Source of the DNA: CALMEC01 sp964434425
GTDB taxonomy: Bacteria > Actinomycetota > Thermoleophilia > Miltoncostaeales > Miltoncostaeaceae
Length of the DNA stretch: 64,000 nt
Direction of reading: 5' to 3'
NCBI GenBank assembly: GCA_964434425.1
Contig: CAYSVH010000002.1
Location: 201,848 to 265,847 of the forward strand
This document shows positions 7,190 to 18,467 of the stretch, piece after piece (the stretch's first letter is position 1; every line of letters starts with the position of its first letter). The notes beneath the pieces were generated by a model, which saw nothing but the letters and a program-made list of their open reading frames with translations, searched no databases and was not told the origin of the DNA. The position numbers were made by a program, and so were the translations under genes.

Positions 7190-8249
7190 CACCGTTACCC
7201 CGGTCGGCCTCCGCTGGCCGCGCGCCGATATCGGCATGTCGTCGTGCGAGGCCACGAATCATGGTGTCGGCGACCAGTCCGTCCGGGATGACCACGAGGC
7301 AAGGAGCATCCCCGTGCCCGTACGACGATCCTCCGGTCCGAGCGTCGAGAACCCGGAGCTCGACGAACGGCTCGACGACGACGGCGCATCGAAGGAGAAG
7401 GCGGTTCCCATCGCGAACGCCGCCACTCAACGTGCCGAGGCATCCGTCGCGGCGAAGGCCGGCCGATCCGGATCCTCGGAGGACGGGAGCGTGCCGAGAC
7501 TCCGCCGTCGCGCCCCGAGCCCGGCATCAGCGGCCGATCCTCGATGAGGAAGCAGGAGCTCATCTCCGCACTCCGCGATCGGTGAGGGCCCCGGTCGTTC
7601 ACCGGATGGGCACGGTCCGTGACCCACCCGATCCGGTGCGCGTTCGCCCGTGGCGCGCTCCGGATTCCCCCGACGACGTCTCCGACACCAGCGCCGCAGA
7701 CCCCCGATGGCCCACCATCGCTGCGCCCCCAAAGCGCGCCGTCCGCAACGACAGCCGAAGGCCATCGAGCCCGGCAGCACCGTTCATGCCCTCACTCGGA
7801 AACAGCGTGCGTCCCCGATTCGGATGACGAGGGATACGCAGACGGATGCGTCCCCGATCGTCCCCATCCCGTCCCCTGAGAAGACGAAACGACCGCACAG
7901 AGCGTCCCTGTCCATCCACCGGACCGTCCCCCGATCATCACCAACCACCGACACGCTTCCCGCCCCCGGCGAGGCACGGCCGGACGCCTTCGGTCTCATC
8001 GGGGACACGCGGCCGGCCACCCACCGGTTCTCCACAGGACCGTCGGATCCCTGTCCGGCGTTTTCCAGGGGATTCCCGGGCATCCACACGACCAACAGGC
8101 ACTACGACGACCATCACGACCATATTTTTCTTTCTTTGGGTTTCATCACCCTGTGTGAAAGCGCTGCGCCAATCTCCTCACAGCGTCCCCGACGAGCGAC
8201 CTCCACCGGCCGGTGACGACCGCACCGAGTCGGTAGGATCTCTCTTCGA
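7190..8249. other. Long dnaA-dnaN intergenic region, candidate oriC
   Basis: These 1060 bp have no convincing gene; several overlapping short frames exist on both strands without recognisable products or start signals. Visible elements are a 12-bp palindrome GCCGATATCGGC (7224-7235), a DnaA-box-like TTCTCCACA (8028-8036, one mismatch), a weaker GCATCCACA nearby, and an AT-rich pyrimidine tract around 8121-8150 (CATATTTTTCTTTCTTT). That tract stands out sharply in a 70 % GC background and could be a DNA-unwinding element or promoter region for dnaN. The dnaA-dnaN gap is the usual oriC position in actinobacteria, but few good DnaA boxes are present, so confidence is moderate. Confidence 0.55.
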
Positions 8250-9350
8250 ATGCGCCTTACATGCCAACGCGATGAACTCGCCGCGAAGCTCACCCTCGCC
8301 GCCCGCACCGCTTCCTCCAAGAGCACCATCCCGATCCTCGGCCAGGTTCTCCTGACCGCCGAAGACGGTGTCGTGATGCTCTCGTCCACCGACATGGAGC
8401 TGTCGCTGCGTGTACCTGTTGACGCCACCATCGCCGACGCCGGCGCCGTGGTCGTCCCGCGTCTCGCCACGGACATCGTCCGCACGCTGGCCGATGGACA
8501 GGTCGAGCTCGAGCATCGCGCCAACGAGGGCGTCGTCTCCCTCACCGGCGGACAGTCCTCCTTCACCCTCAACTGCCTCCAGGCCACGGAGTTCCCGGAT
8601 CTCCCCGCCGACGACGGTGAGGGCATCTCCATGGCCATCGAGCCGTTCGTGGTCACCACGGACCACGTCGCCCGCGCCGCGTCGCGCGACGACACACGTC
8701 CCGTCCTCACCGGGGTGCTCCTGCGCATCGGTCCTGACGGCATCACCATGGTCGCCACCGACTCGTATCGCCTGGCCGTCATGCAGACGCCGCTCGAGAA
8801 CGCCCCCGCCGAGACCCGCGAGGCCATCGTCCCGGCACGTGCCCTCCAGGAGGCATCGCGGCTCGCCGCGGCCATGAAGTCGACCGAGATCGAAGTGGTC
8901 CTCGGCGAGTCCCAGGCCATCTTCCGCATCGGTGCCGCGCGCCTCATCAGCCGCCTCATCGACGGACAGTTCCCGGACTACCGGCAGCTCGTCCCGGATC
9001 AGTTCGAGCACGAGGTCGTGTTCGACCGTGCCGAACTCGCCGCCGTTCTGTCGCGCATCGGGGTCCTGGCCCAGCGCAGTGCGCCGGTACGCCTGGCGTT
9101 CGAGCAGGGGCAGGTCACGGTGTCGGCCACCAGCGAGCAGCTGGGCGAGGGCCACGAGTCGCTCCCGGTGGCCTACGGCGGCGAGGCCTTCGAGATCGGC
9201 TTCAACGCCGAGTTCCTCCGAGACGGTGTCGACAACGTCAGCGGCGACGAGCTGCGTGTCGGCCTCATCAGCCCGCTGCGACCCGGACTCCTTCGGGGAG
9301 GCGATGATGGATATCGCTACCTCCTCATGCCCATCCGTCTCAACGCCTGA
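8250..9350 (+). CDS. dnaN: DNA polymerase III sliding clamp (beta subunit)
   Basis: DnaN forms the ring-shaped dimer that tethers DNA polymerase III. The 366-residue product shows the three-domain clamp: an N-terminal MRLTCQRDELAAKLTLAART, a central VLTGVLLRIGPDGITMVATD (about 152-171), and a C-terminal segment ending YRYLLMPIRLNA, close to the universal MPMRL end. The start is ATG 8250, with no strong Shine-Dalgarno sequence. recF begins inside its 3' end, so dnaN, recF and dciA form one transcription unit. Confidence 0.97.
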   Translation: MRLTCQRDELAAKLTLAARTASSKSTIPILGQVLLTAEDGVVMLSSTDMELSLRVPVDATIADAGAVVVPRLATDIVRTLADGQVELEHRANEGVVSLTGGQSSFTLNCLQATEFPDLPADDGEGISMAIEPFVVTTDHVARAASRDDTRPVLTGVLLRIGPDGITMVATDSYRLAVMQTPLENAPAETREAIVPARALQEASRLAAAMKSTEIEVVLGESQAIFRIGAARLISRLIDGQFPDYRQLVPDQFEHEVVFDRAELAAVLSRIGVLAQRSAPVRLAFEQGQVTVSATSEQLGEGHESLPVAYGGEAFEIGFNAEFLRDGVDNVSGDELRVGLISPLRPGLLRGGDDGYRYLLMPIRLNA

Positions 9351-10479
9351 CGACACCACGCCGTTCTGGTCGGTCCGGCACCTCGAGGTGTCGGACCTGC
9401 GATCGTGGCACCGCGTGTCGCTGGACGTCGGTCCCGGGTTGATCGTCATGAGCGGACCCAACGGTGCCGGGAAGACCTCGATCGTGGAGGCCATCGCGTT
9501 CGGGTTGGTGGGCGTGTCGCCCCGCACCGCGCGTGAGGCCGAGGCCGTCCGCACCGGCTGCACGGCCTTCCATGTGTCGCTCGACGTCGACTCCCCGTCG
9601 GGACCGCAGAGTCGCGAGATCGGGTACCAGCCGCGGGTCGGCCGGCGTCTCCGCATCGACGGTGTCCCGGTACGCTCTCTCGGCGACTGGCGGGCGAGCG
9701 GCTCGCTCCTGGTCTTCCTCCCCGAGGAGTTGCGGGCGGTGAAGGGCCCCCCGGCCGCGAGACGCCGCGTGGTCGACCGTCTCATCGAGGGCCGCGACCC
9801 CTCGTACATCGCGACCTCCACGGCCTATGGATCCGCGGTCAGCCAGCGGAATGCGCTCCTCAAACGCATCCGTGGCGGACAGGCCGGAGTCGCCGGGCTC
9901 GGTCCCTGGGACCGGGCCGTCGTCGATCTCGGAGCGCAGATCTCGACGGCGCGGCGCCGTGCCGTCACCGATCTCGACCCCCTGTTCCGGACCTGGTCCG
10001 AGCGTCTCGGCGGCGGTGCCGATGCACGTCTCGTCTGGGAGCCCTCGCCACACGCCCTCGTCGACGTCGCGGAGGACGACGTCGGGCCGGCTCTGTCCGA
10101 CCTCATCGCACAGAACCGAGAACGCGACATCGCTGCGGCGCAGACCCTCTCCGGTCCGCACCGCGACGACGTCTGGATCGGCATCGACGACCAGGACCTG
10201 CGACGGACCGGCAGTCAGGGCGAGCAGCGCACGGCCGTCCTCGCCCTGCTTCTCGCCTGCCGGGATCTGCTCACCCGCGAGGGTGTCCCCCCGATCGTCC
10301 TCCTCGACGATGTGCTCAGCGAGCTCGATCCGGAACGTCGTCGACGTCTCCTCGACGCTGTCCGGGACACGGGGCAGACGTGGGTCACGAGCGCCGATCC
10401 CGACGCGGCCGCCCTCGCCGCGTCGACGGGTGCCGCCCGCGTGCTCCACGTACGCCGGGGTGAGATCGATGTCACGTAG
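9307..10479 (+). CDS. recF: DNA replication and repair protein RecF
   Basis: RecF loads RecA at gaps together with RecO and RecR. The 390-residue SMC-like ATPase has Walker A GPNGAGKTS at 50-58 and the ABC signature-like GSQGEQRTAVLALLLA. Walker B IVLLDDVLSELDPERR lies near the C-terminus. ATG 9307 is chosen because GGGGAGG lies five bases upstream; ATG 9304 is adjacent. Homology starts at about residue 20 (FWSVRHLEVSDLRSW), so the first 18 residues are a short extension overlapping dnaN by 44 bp. Confidence 0.93.
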   Translation: MDIATSSCPSVSTPDDTTPFWSVRHLEVSDLRSWHRVSLDVGPGLIVMSGPNGAGKTSIVEAIAFGLVGVSPRTAREAEAVRTGCTAFHVSLDVDSPSGPQSREIGYQPRVGRRLRIDGVPVRSLGDWRASGSLLVFLPEELRAVKGPPAARRRVVDRLIEGRDPSYIATSTAYGSAVSQRNALLKRIRGGQAGVAGLGPWDRAVVDLGAQISTARRRAVTDLDPLFRTWSERLGGGADARLVWEPSPHALVDVAEDDVGPALSDLIAQNRERDIAAAQTLSGPHRDDVWIGIDDQDLRRTGSQGEQRTAVLALLLACRDLLTREGVPPIVLLDDVLSELDPERRRRLLDAVRDTGQTWVTSADPDAAALAASTGAARVLHVRRGEIDVT

Positions 10480-10993
10480 GCGCTTCCGTCGTGACCCTGT
10501 GGATGTGTCCTCCCGTCTGGGTCGCTACCTGCGCGGTCCTGGCGGTCCGTCCTCCGACGTGGGACGACTGCGAGCGGCATGGCCCGAGGTGGTGGGGGCC
10601 GACGCCGCGCGGGAGAGCCACGTCATCCGACTCAGCCGCGCCGGCGTCGTCGCGGTCGCCTGTGCGTCGGGTGCCTGGGCGCAGGAGCTCAACCTCCGCA
10701 GCGACCGCATCCTCATGACCCTGAGGCGCGCGGTGCCCGACGTGAACATGACCGGTGTCCGCTTCGTCATCGGCGATCACGTCATGCCGGCCGCGCCCAC
10801 CCCGGAGGAGCCCCGCGACGTCGTTCCCACGGACCGGGACCGCGCGGCGGCGGAGGCCGAGACACCCCAGCTGGAGGACGACGCGCTCCGGGCACTCGTC
10901 GTGCGTGCCAGGGCGGCCCAGATCGCCCTCGAACGGGAACGAAAATCCCTGCATAAACCGACAAAACCAGGGCGTCGCAGCCGACGTAGTTGA
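10469..10993 (+). CDS. dciA: Replicative-helicase loader DciA (DUF721)
   Basis: The 174-residue product contains a DUF721/DciA domain at about 20-105: RLGRYLRGPGG, then RAAWPEVVGADAARESHVIR and LSRAGVVAVACASGAWAQEL. DciA is the ancestral helicase operator that interacts with DnaB; in mycobacteria the gene occupies this same recF-gyrB slot. The start ATG 10469 overlaps recF by 11 bp. The C-terminal half is acidic, then Arg/Lys-rich and without a clear fold. It is likely translated together with recF. Confidence 0.88.
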   Translation: MSRRRFRRDPVDVSSRLGRYLRGPGGPSSDVGRLRAAWPEVVGADAARESHVIRLSRAGVVAVACASGAWAQELNLRSDRILMTLRRAVPDVNMTGVRFVIGDHVMPAAPTPEEPRDVVPTDRDRAAAEAETPQLEDDALRALVVRARAAQIALERERKSLHKPTKPGRRSRRS

Positions 10994-11027
10994 TAGCGTT
11001 CACGGGTCCCTTACCCTTTAGGAGACC

Positions 11028-13448
11028 GTGACGACGTCCAACGACTCAGCCACCGCTTCCGCGAGTTATGACGCCCAGGACATCACCGTCCTCGAGGGCC
11101 TCGAAGCGGTCAGAAAACGCCCCGGCATGTACATCGGGGACACCACCCACCGGGGTCTCCACCACCTCGTGTACGAGATCGTCGACAACAGCGTCGACGA
11201 GGCTATGGCGGGCTACTGTGACCACATCGAGGTCACGCTCCTGCCCGACGGATCGTGCACCGCGTCCGACAACGGCCGCGGCATTCCCGTGGCGACCATG
11301 GACGGACAGGACGGCAAGAGCGCCCTCGAGGTCGTCCTCACCGTGCTCCACGCCGGCGGCAAGTTCGGTGGTGAGGGGTACAAGGTCTCCGGTGGACTCC
11401 ACGGCGTCGGCGTGTCGGTGGTGAACGCGCTCTCCGAGGAACTCCGCGCCGAGATCCACCGCGACGGTCACGTATGGCGTCAGACCTACCTCAACGGAGG
11501 TCACGCACAGGGCCCCATCGAGCAGGGCGAGCCCTCCGGCCGCACGGGTACGCAGATCTCGTTCAAGCCGGACCCCGCGATCTTCCCGGATCCCGAGTTC
11601 GACTACGACACCCTCGCACAGCGGTTCCGCGACACCGCGTTCCTCACGAAGGGCCTCACCATCCGTCTCGTGGACGAGCGGGGTGAGGGCCGGTCCGACA
11701 CCTTCTTCGCCGAGGGCGGCATCGTCGACTTCGTGCGCCACATCAACGAGCGCGGCCGCGACGCCCTGCAGAAGGACGTCGTCTACTTCGAGGCCGAGGG
11801 GCCCGAGGGACAGATCGAGGTCGCCATGCAGTGGACCGGCGGTTTCACCGAGGCCGTCCACAGCTACGCGAACAACATCAACACGCACGAGGGCGGCACC
11901 CATCTGTCGGGCTTCCGCACGGCCCTCACCGGAACCCTCAACGCGTACGCGCGCGAGAAGGGGTTCCTCAAGGAGAAGGACGACAACCTCGACGGCTCCG
12001 ACACCCGCGAGGGTCTCACCGCGATCATCGCCGTCAAGCTCCGCGAGCCGCAGTTCGAGGGGCAGACCAAGACGAAGCTCGGCAACTCCGAGATCCAGGG
12101 CTTCGCCGCCCGCGTGGTCAACGAGCGCTTCCGCGAGTACCTCGAGGAGCACCCCGCCGAGGCCAAGGTCATCTGCAACAAGGCCATCTCCGCCGCGCAG
12201 GCTCGCCTTGCCGCACGTAAAGCACGTGACCTCGCACGCCGGAAGGGTGCGCTCGACACGGCTCTGCCCGGCAAGCTCCACGACTGCTCCGACCGCGACC
12301 CGGAGGGCACCGAGCTCTTCCTCGTCGAGGGCGACTCCGCCGGCGGTTCCGCCGTCCAGGCACGCCAGGCCAGCTTCCAGGCGATCCTCCCGCTGCGCGG
12401 GAAGATCATCAACGTCGAGAAGGCCCGGTTCGACAAGGTCCTCTCCAACACCGAGATCCAGGCGATCATCGGTGCCATGGGCACGGGCATCGGCGAGGAG
12501 TTCAACCTCGACAAGGCCCGGTATCACAAGCTGATCCTGATGACGGACGCCGACGTGGACGGCGCGCACATCCGCACGCTGATCCTCACGTTCCTCTTCC
12601 GCCACATGCGTGAGCTGATCGAGGCCGGCTACGTCTATATCGCCTGTCCGCCGCTCTACAAGGTGAAGCTGGGCAATCAGGAGCAGTACATCGAGAAGGA
12701 GCCGGAGCTCGAGGACTGGCTGCTTGACCGCAACGCCTCCGACATCCAGGTGCACCCCGCCGACGGGCCCGCCGTCTCCATGTCGAAGTCCCGTTTCCAG
12801 CGCTACCAGCGCCTGCTGCGCGAACACGACGGCTGGGCGGCCGCGCTCCGTGGCACATACGGGCACGGCGTCACCGACTTCCTCCAGGTCACCGGCCTCG
12901 TCGAGCGGGAGCCCGCCGACCTCGACGCCCTCGCCGACGCGGTGGCGAGGGCGACCACCGCCACCAGCACCCTCTCCGTGGTGTCGAAGGACGAGGCCCG
13001 CGGTGTCGTCCAGGCGCGTTCGGTCGAGACCCGCACGGGTGAGGCCCGCACGGCCTCCATCCCGCTCGAGATCTTCCAGGCGCGTGATCTCGTCAAGCTG
13101 CGCCAGTCCCGTGCCGCCCTTCGCGAGCAGGTGGGCGACGCGCCCTTCGTCGTGCGTCGTGGCGCACGTTCCCGTGATGCGGCCACCTTCGACGACCTTG
13201 CGGCCACGATCCTGGAGCTCTCACGGGAGGGCATCCAGCTCAGCCGTTTCAAGGGTCTGGGTGAGATGAACTACGAGCAGCTCTGGGAGACCACGATGGA
13301 TCCCGAGCGGCGCATCCTGCAGCAGGTCGACCTCGAGGACGCGCTGGCGGCCCACGATCTGTTCTCGGTCCTCATGGGGGACCAGGTCGAGCCGCGACGT
13401 GAGTTCATCGAGACCAACGCCCAGAAGGTCAAGAATCTTGACGTCTAG
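11028..13448 (+). CDS. gyrB: DNA gyrase subunit B, with large insert before the C-terminal motif
   Basis: GyrB is the ATPase and TOPRIM subunit of gyrase. The start is GTG 11028 after TTTAGGAGACC. The GHKL ATPase shows EIVDNSVDEAMAG and DNGRGIPVATMDG. The TOPRIM domain has LFLVEGDSAGGSA and LMTDADVDGAHIRTL. The protein is 806 residues, against about 640-690 in most Gram-positives. Roughly 165 extra residues lie between ELEDWLL (about 557) and RFKGLGEMNYEQLWETTMD (about 740), the same location as the extra domain of E. coli GyrB. gyrA follows after 113 bp. Confidence 0.97.
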   Translation: MTTSNDSATASASYDAQDITVLEGLEAVRKRPGMYIGDTTHRGLHHLVYEIVDNSVDEAMAGYCDHIEVTLLPDGSCTASDNGRGIPVATMDGQDGKSALEVVLTVLHAGGKFGGEGYKVSGGLHGVGVSVVNALSEELRAEIHRDGHVWRQTYLNGGHAQGPIEQGEPSGRTGTQISFKPDPAIFPDPEFDYDTLAQRFRDTAFLTKGLTIRLVDERGEGRSDTFFAEGGIVDFVRHINERGRDALQKDVVYFEAEGPEGQIEVAMQWTGGFTEAVHSYANNINTHEGGTHLSGFRTALTGTLNAYAREKGFLKEKDDNLDGSDTREGLTAIIAVKLREPQFEGQTKTKLGNSEIQGFAARVVNERFREYLEEHPAEAKVICNKAISAAQARLAARKARDLARRKGALDTALPGKLHDCSDRDPEGTELFLVEGDSAGGSAVQARQASFQAILPLRGKIINVEKARFDKVLSNTEIQAIIGAMGTGIGEEFNLDKARYHKLILMTDADVDGAHIRTLILTFLFRHMRELIEAGYVYIACPPLYKVKLGNQEQYIEKEPELEDWLLDRNASDIQVHPADGPAVSMSKSRFQRYQRLLREHDGWAAALRGTYGHGVTDFLQVTGLVEREPADLDALADAVARATTATSTLSVVSKDEARGVVQARSVETRTGEARTASIPLEIFQARDLVKLRQSRAALREQVGDAPFVVRRGARSRDAATFDDLAATILELSREGIQLSRFKGLGEMNYEQLWETTMDPERRILQQVDLEDALAAHDLFSVLMGDQVEPRREFIETNAQKVKNLDV

Positions 13449-13561
13449 ATGAATCAGCCATCCAGCGACCGACGGCCTGCGGGTCGTGTCGCAAACGTCC
13501 ACGGCTGCCCGCGCATCGGATCGGCGGCCGCATCGTCAGCGGAGAATGAGGTGAACGCCTA

Positions 13562-16099
<2,538 letters not shown>

Positions 16100-16139
16100 T
16101 CGGGCGACGATCCTCCGGGATCGCCGACATCGACATCGC

Positions 16140-16173
16140 GACATCGAGGGGCGGGCGACCGCCTCTCGATGTC
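16140..16173 (+). terminator. Probable intrinsic terminator after gyrA
   Basis: GACATCGAGGGGCGG (16140-16154) pairs with CCGCCTCTCGATGTC (16159-16173), a 15-bp stem with one G-U pair closed by a GCGA tetraloop. No U-tract follows, as in many high-GC actinobacterial terminators. It lies 40 bp after the gyrA stop and 70 bp before the next gene. Confidence 0.75.
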
Positions 16174-16243
16174 GGTCCTCCGGCGATGCCACCGATACCG
16201 CATCGTGGTCGACGCATGTCGGCACGGCGGTACCCTGTGAGGG

Positions 16244-16834
16244 GTGGATGCCCTCTGGTCACACGGGTACGTGACATCGCGCGATGCGGCGACGGACGCC
16301 CTCCGTCATCCGCGGATCCTCGCCGTGGCGGCCGCGGCCCATGCCGCCGCGCTCACCGATCCCCACTTCGGTCCCGCACACGTCCGGGACGGGTCGGCCG
16401 CCCTCTTCCGCGAGGTGCAGACCGCGTGGTCCGATCGCGACCGCGCCCGGCTCAGGGATCTGGTCGCCCCGGATCTGATGAGTCTGTGGGACGAGCACCT
16501 CGACGACTTCGCCGCGAAGGGGTGGGTCAACCACGTGGAGGTCCACTCGGTGGGCATCGAGTACGTCGGGTTGATCAATCACCGCGACCCGCGGACCGAT
16601 CGCGTCGTCGTGCGCATCTCGGCCCACATGGACGACTACGTCACGGACGCCGGGGGAACGGTGATCCCGCACAACGGCAACCCCGGCCGGGAGTCGTGGC
16701 TCCGGGAGTACTGGACCCTCGCGCCCCTCGGGGCGGGATGGCAGCTCGTCCTCATCGAACAGGACGAGGAGGGTCTCCACAACCTGACCGACCCCGTGCG
16801 GCCACTCCCCGGACCGGCGGTGACCGACGCGTGA
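16244..16834 (+). CDS. Tim44-like domain protein (soluble paralogue)
   Basis: The 196-residue product has the start GTG 16244. Residues about 50-180 form a Tim44/NTF2-like domain: LFREVQTAWSDRDRARLRDL, the short motif WVNHVEVHSVGIEYVGLIN, and SWLREYWTLAP near the end. The same domain with the same motifs occurs in the next gene, so the two are tandem paralogues. This copy has no signal peptide, glycine stretch or membrane segment. Tim44-like domains bind membranes or act in protein import in mitochondria; the bacterial role is unknown. It follows the gyrA terminator, so it has its own promoter, and lies 13 bp before its paralogue. Confidence 0.8.
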   Translation: MDALWSHGYVTSRDAATDALRHPRILAVAAAAHAAALTDPHFGPAHVRDGSAALFREVQTAWSDRDRARLRDLVAPDLMSLWDEHLDDFAAKGWVNHVEVHSVGIEYVGLINHRDPRTDRVVVRISAHMDDYVTDAGGTVIPHNGNPGRESWLREYWTLAPLGAGWQLVLIEQDEEGLHNLTDPVRPLPGPAVTDA

Positions 16835-16847
16835 TCATCCCCATAGA

Positions 16848-18278
16848 ATGCGCCGCGTGATCCGCGGCTCCCGATCCCTCGCCCTGCTCGCCGCTCCGGC
16901 GGCGGTTCTTCTCTCTCCATCGGGTGCGTTCGGCGCGGCCGGAGGTGGAACCGGCGGATTCGGTGGCGGTGGTGGCGGCGGTGGCGGCGGATTCGGTGGC
17001 GGTGGTGGCAGCGGGGGTTTCGGCGGCGGCTACGGCGGTGAGTACACCCTTGGTCCCCGGGGTACGGTGATCGCGATGGGGCTCATCATCGCGTTCTTCC
17101 TCGCCGTCTGGATCGTCGGCATGATCGCCGCCAAGGCCGCCCGAAGGGCGGCCACGTGGTCCCGCGAGCACGCGGAACACCGCGACCGGACGACCAACCG
17201 GGCGCGCACGGAACGACGACGCGCCATCGCCACCGCCTCCGCCACGGCGGCGGGAGATGACCCCTACTTCGATCAGGCCGCCGTCCTCACCGGCGCCGAG
17301 CGGTTGTTCCGCCGGGTGCAGTCGGCGTGGCAGGCGCGGGACGTGGAGCTCCTGAAAACCATGGTCGCCCCCGATCTCATCGTGGAATGGAAACGTCGAC
17401 TGGACGATTTCGCCCGGCGCGGATGGGTGAACCACATCGAGATCCACGACCTCGTCGTGGAGTACGTGGGCCTCGTCAACCGCGACGACGATGACGATGA
17501 TCGTGTCGTCGTGCGCGTCGCCGCCTGGATGGACGACTACGTGGTCGACCGTTTCAAGCGCGTCATCCCCCACAACGACAACCCCGCCCAGGAGTCCTGG
17601 CTCCGGGAGTACTGGACGCTCCGGCCGACCGCCGACGGCGAATGGCGACTCGTCTCGATCGAGCAGGACATCGAGGGAGAGCACAATCTCTACGCGCCGC
17701 TCATCGCCCTGCCGGACGAGGATCTGGCGGGTCTGCGCGACGAGGCCGCCGTTGAGCACGCGCAGGCGAACGCCACGGCTCCCGGCACGAACCTCGGCGA
17801 GCTCGTCGACGTCGACTTCGACGACGATGCCATGCTGCAGGCACGTGATCTGGCTCTGGTGGACGGTCGGGTCGATCCGGACGTCATCGCGGTGTCCGTC
17901 CGCCGCCTCGTCGCGGCGTGGGCGGAGGCCATCGACGGTGACGACGACGCCCTGCTCGCCATCGCGCCCCGGCTCATCGTCGACGAGATGCTCCGCCCCG
18001 CCGGCCCCTCGTCCCGGCTCGTGGTCCGCGGCCCGCGGGTGAAGGACGTCACGGTCCGCAGCGTGGTTCGCGCCCAGCCGGTGTCGGTCGTGGTCGACGT
18101 CGCCATGGAGGGCGTCCGCTACGTGGAGGACCGCGACACCGTGGTGGTGCTCTCGGGCGACTCACGTCGACGCGTCGCGTTCGTTGAGCGCTTCGTGCTA
18201 CGCCTGTCGGACGATGATCCCGCGGTTCCGTGGCGTCTGGCCAAGGCCCAGGTGCTGGTGCACGCGACCGGGGCCTGA
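16848..18278 (+). CDS. Membrane-anchored Tim44-like protein with Gly-rich segment
   Basis: The 476-residue product starts at ATG 16848. Residues 1-30 are a signal-like hydrophobic stretch (SLALLAAPAAVLLS). Residues 31-65 are almost pure glycine with Phe and Tyr. A transmembrane helix follows at about 75-97 (VIAMGLIIAFFLAVWIVGMI), then a basic coiled region and the Tim44-like domain at about 145-300. A further domain of about 150 residues resembles a second, diverged NTF2-like fold. Glycine-rich N-termini before a Tim44 domain are a recurring actinobacterial architecture of unknown function. It is probably co-transcribed with the gene before it. Confidence 0.8.
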   Translation: MRRVIRGSRSLALLAAPAAVLLSPSGAFGAAGGGTGGFGGGGGGGGGGFGGGGGSGGFGGGYGGEYTLGPRGTVIAMGLIIAFFLAVWIVGMIAAKAARRAATWSREHAEHRDRTTNRARTERRRAIATASATAAGDDPYFDQAAVLTGAERLFRRVQSAWQARDVELLKTMVAPDLIVEWKRRLDDFARRGWVNHIEIHDLVVEYVGLVNRDDDDDDRVVVRVAAWMDDYVVDRFKRVIPHNDNPAQESWLREYWTLRPTADGEWRLVSIEQDIEGEHNLYAPLIALPDEDLAGLRDEAAVEHAQANATAPGTNLGELVDVDFDDDAMLQARDLALVDGRVDPDVIAVSVRRLVAAWAEAIDGDDDALLAIAPRLIVDEMLRPAGPSSRLVVRGPRVKDVTVRSVVRAQPVSVVVDVAMEGVRYVEDRDTVVVLSGDSRRRVAFVERFVLRLSDDDPAVPWRLAKAQVLVHATGA

Positions 18279-18467
18279 TCGGATCCCGACCCGCGCCGTG
18301 CGGCGATGCGCGTCGGATCCGGTCGGTCGTTCCCCTGTCGGAGCACGTCGCCCGCGTCTCGGACCGAGGCCGCTAAGCTCTTCGCGGATGTGTCAGGCCG
18401 CTTGGACGACGATGGGTGCGGGCGACATGGCGGGAAGCTGTTCGAAGGACATCACGCACGTACGTGA

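Noticed and set aside
7236..7547. Short open frames in the dnaA-dnaN gap as genes.
   Set aside because: Overlapping frames on both strands, no ribosome-binding site and no recognisable product, in a gap that normally holds oriC.
18279..18467. A c-di-GMP riboswitch before the first GGDEF gene.
   Set aside because: No GEMM core or tetraloop-receptor pattern was visible; position alone is not support.
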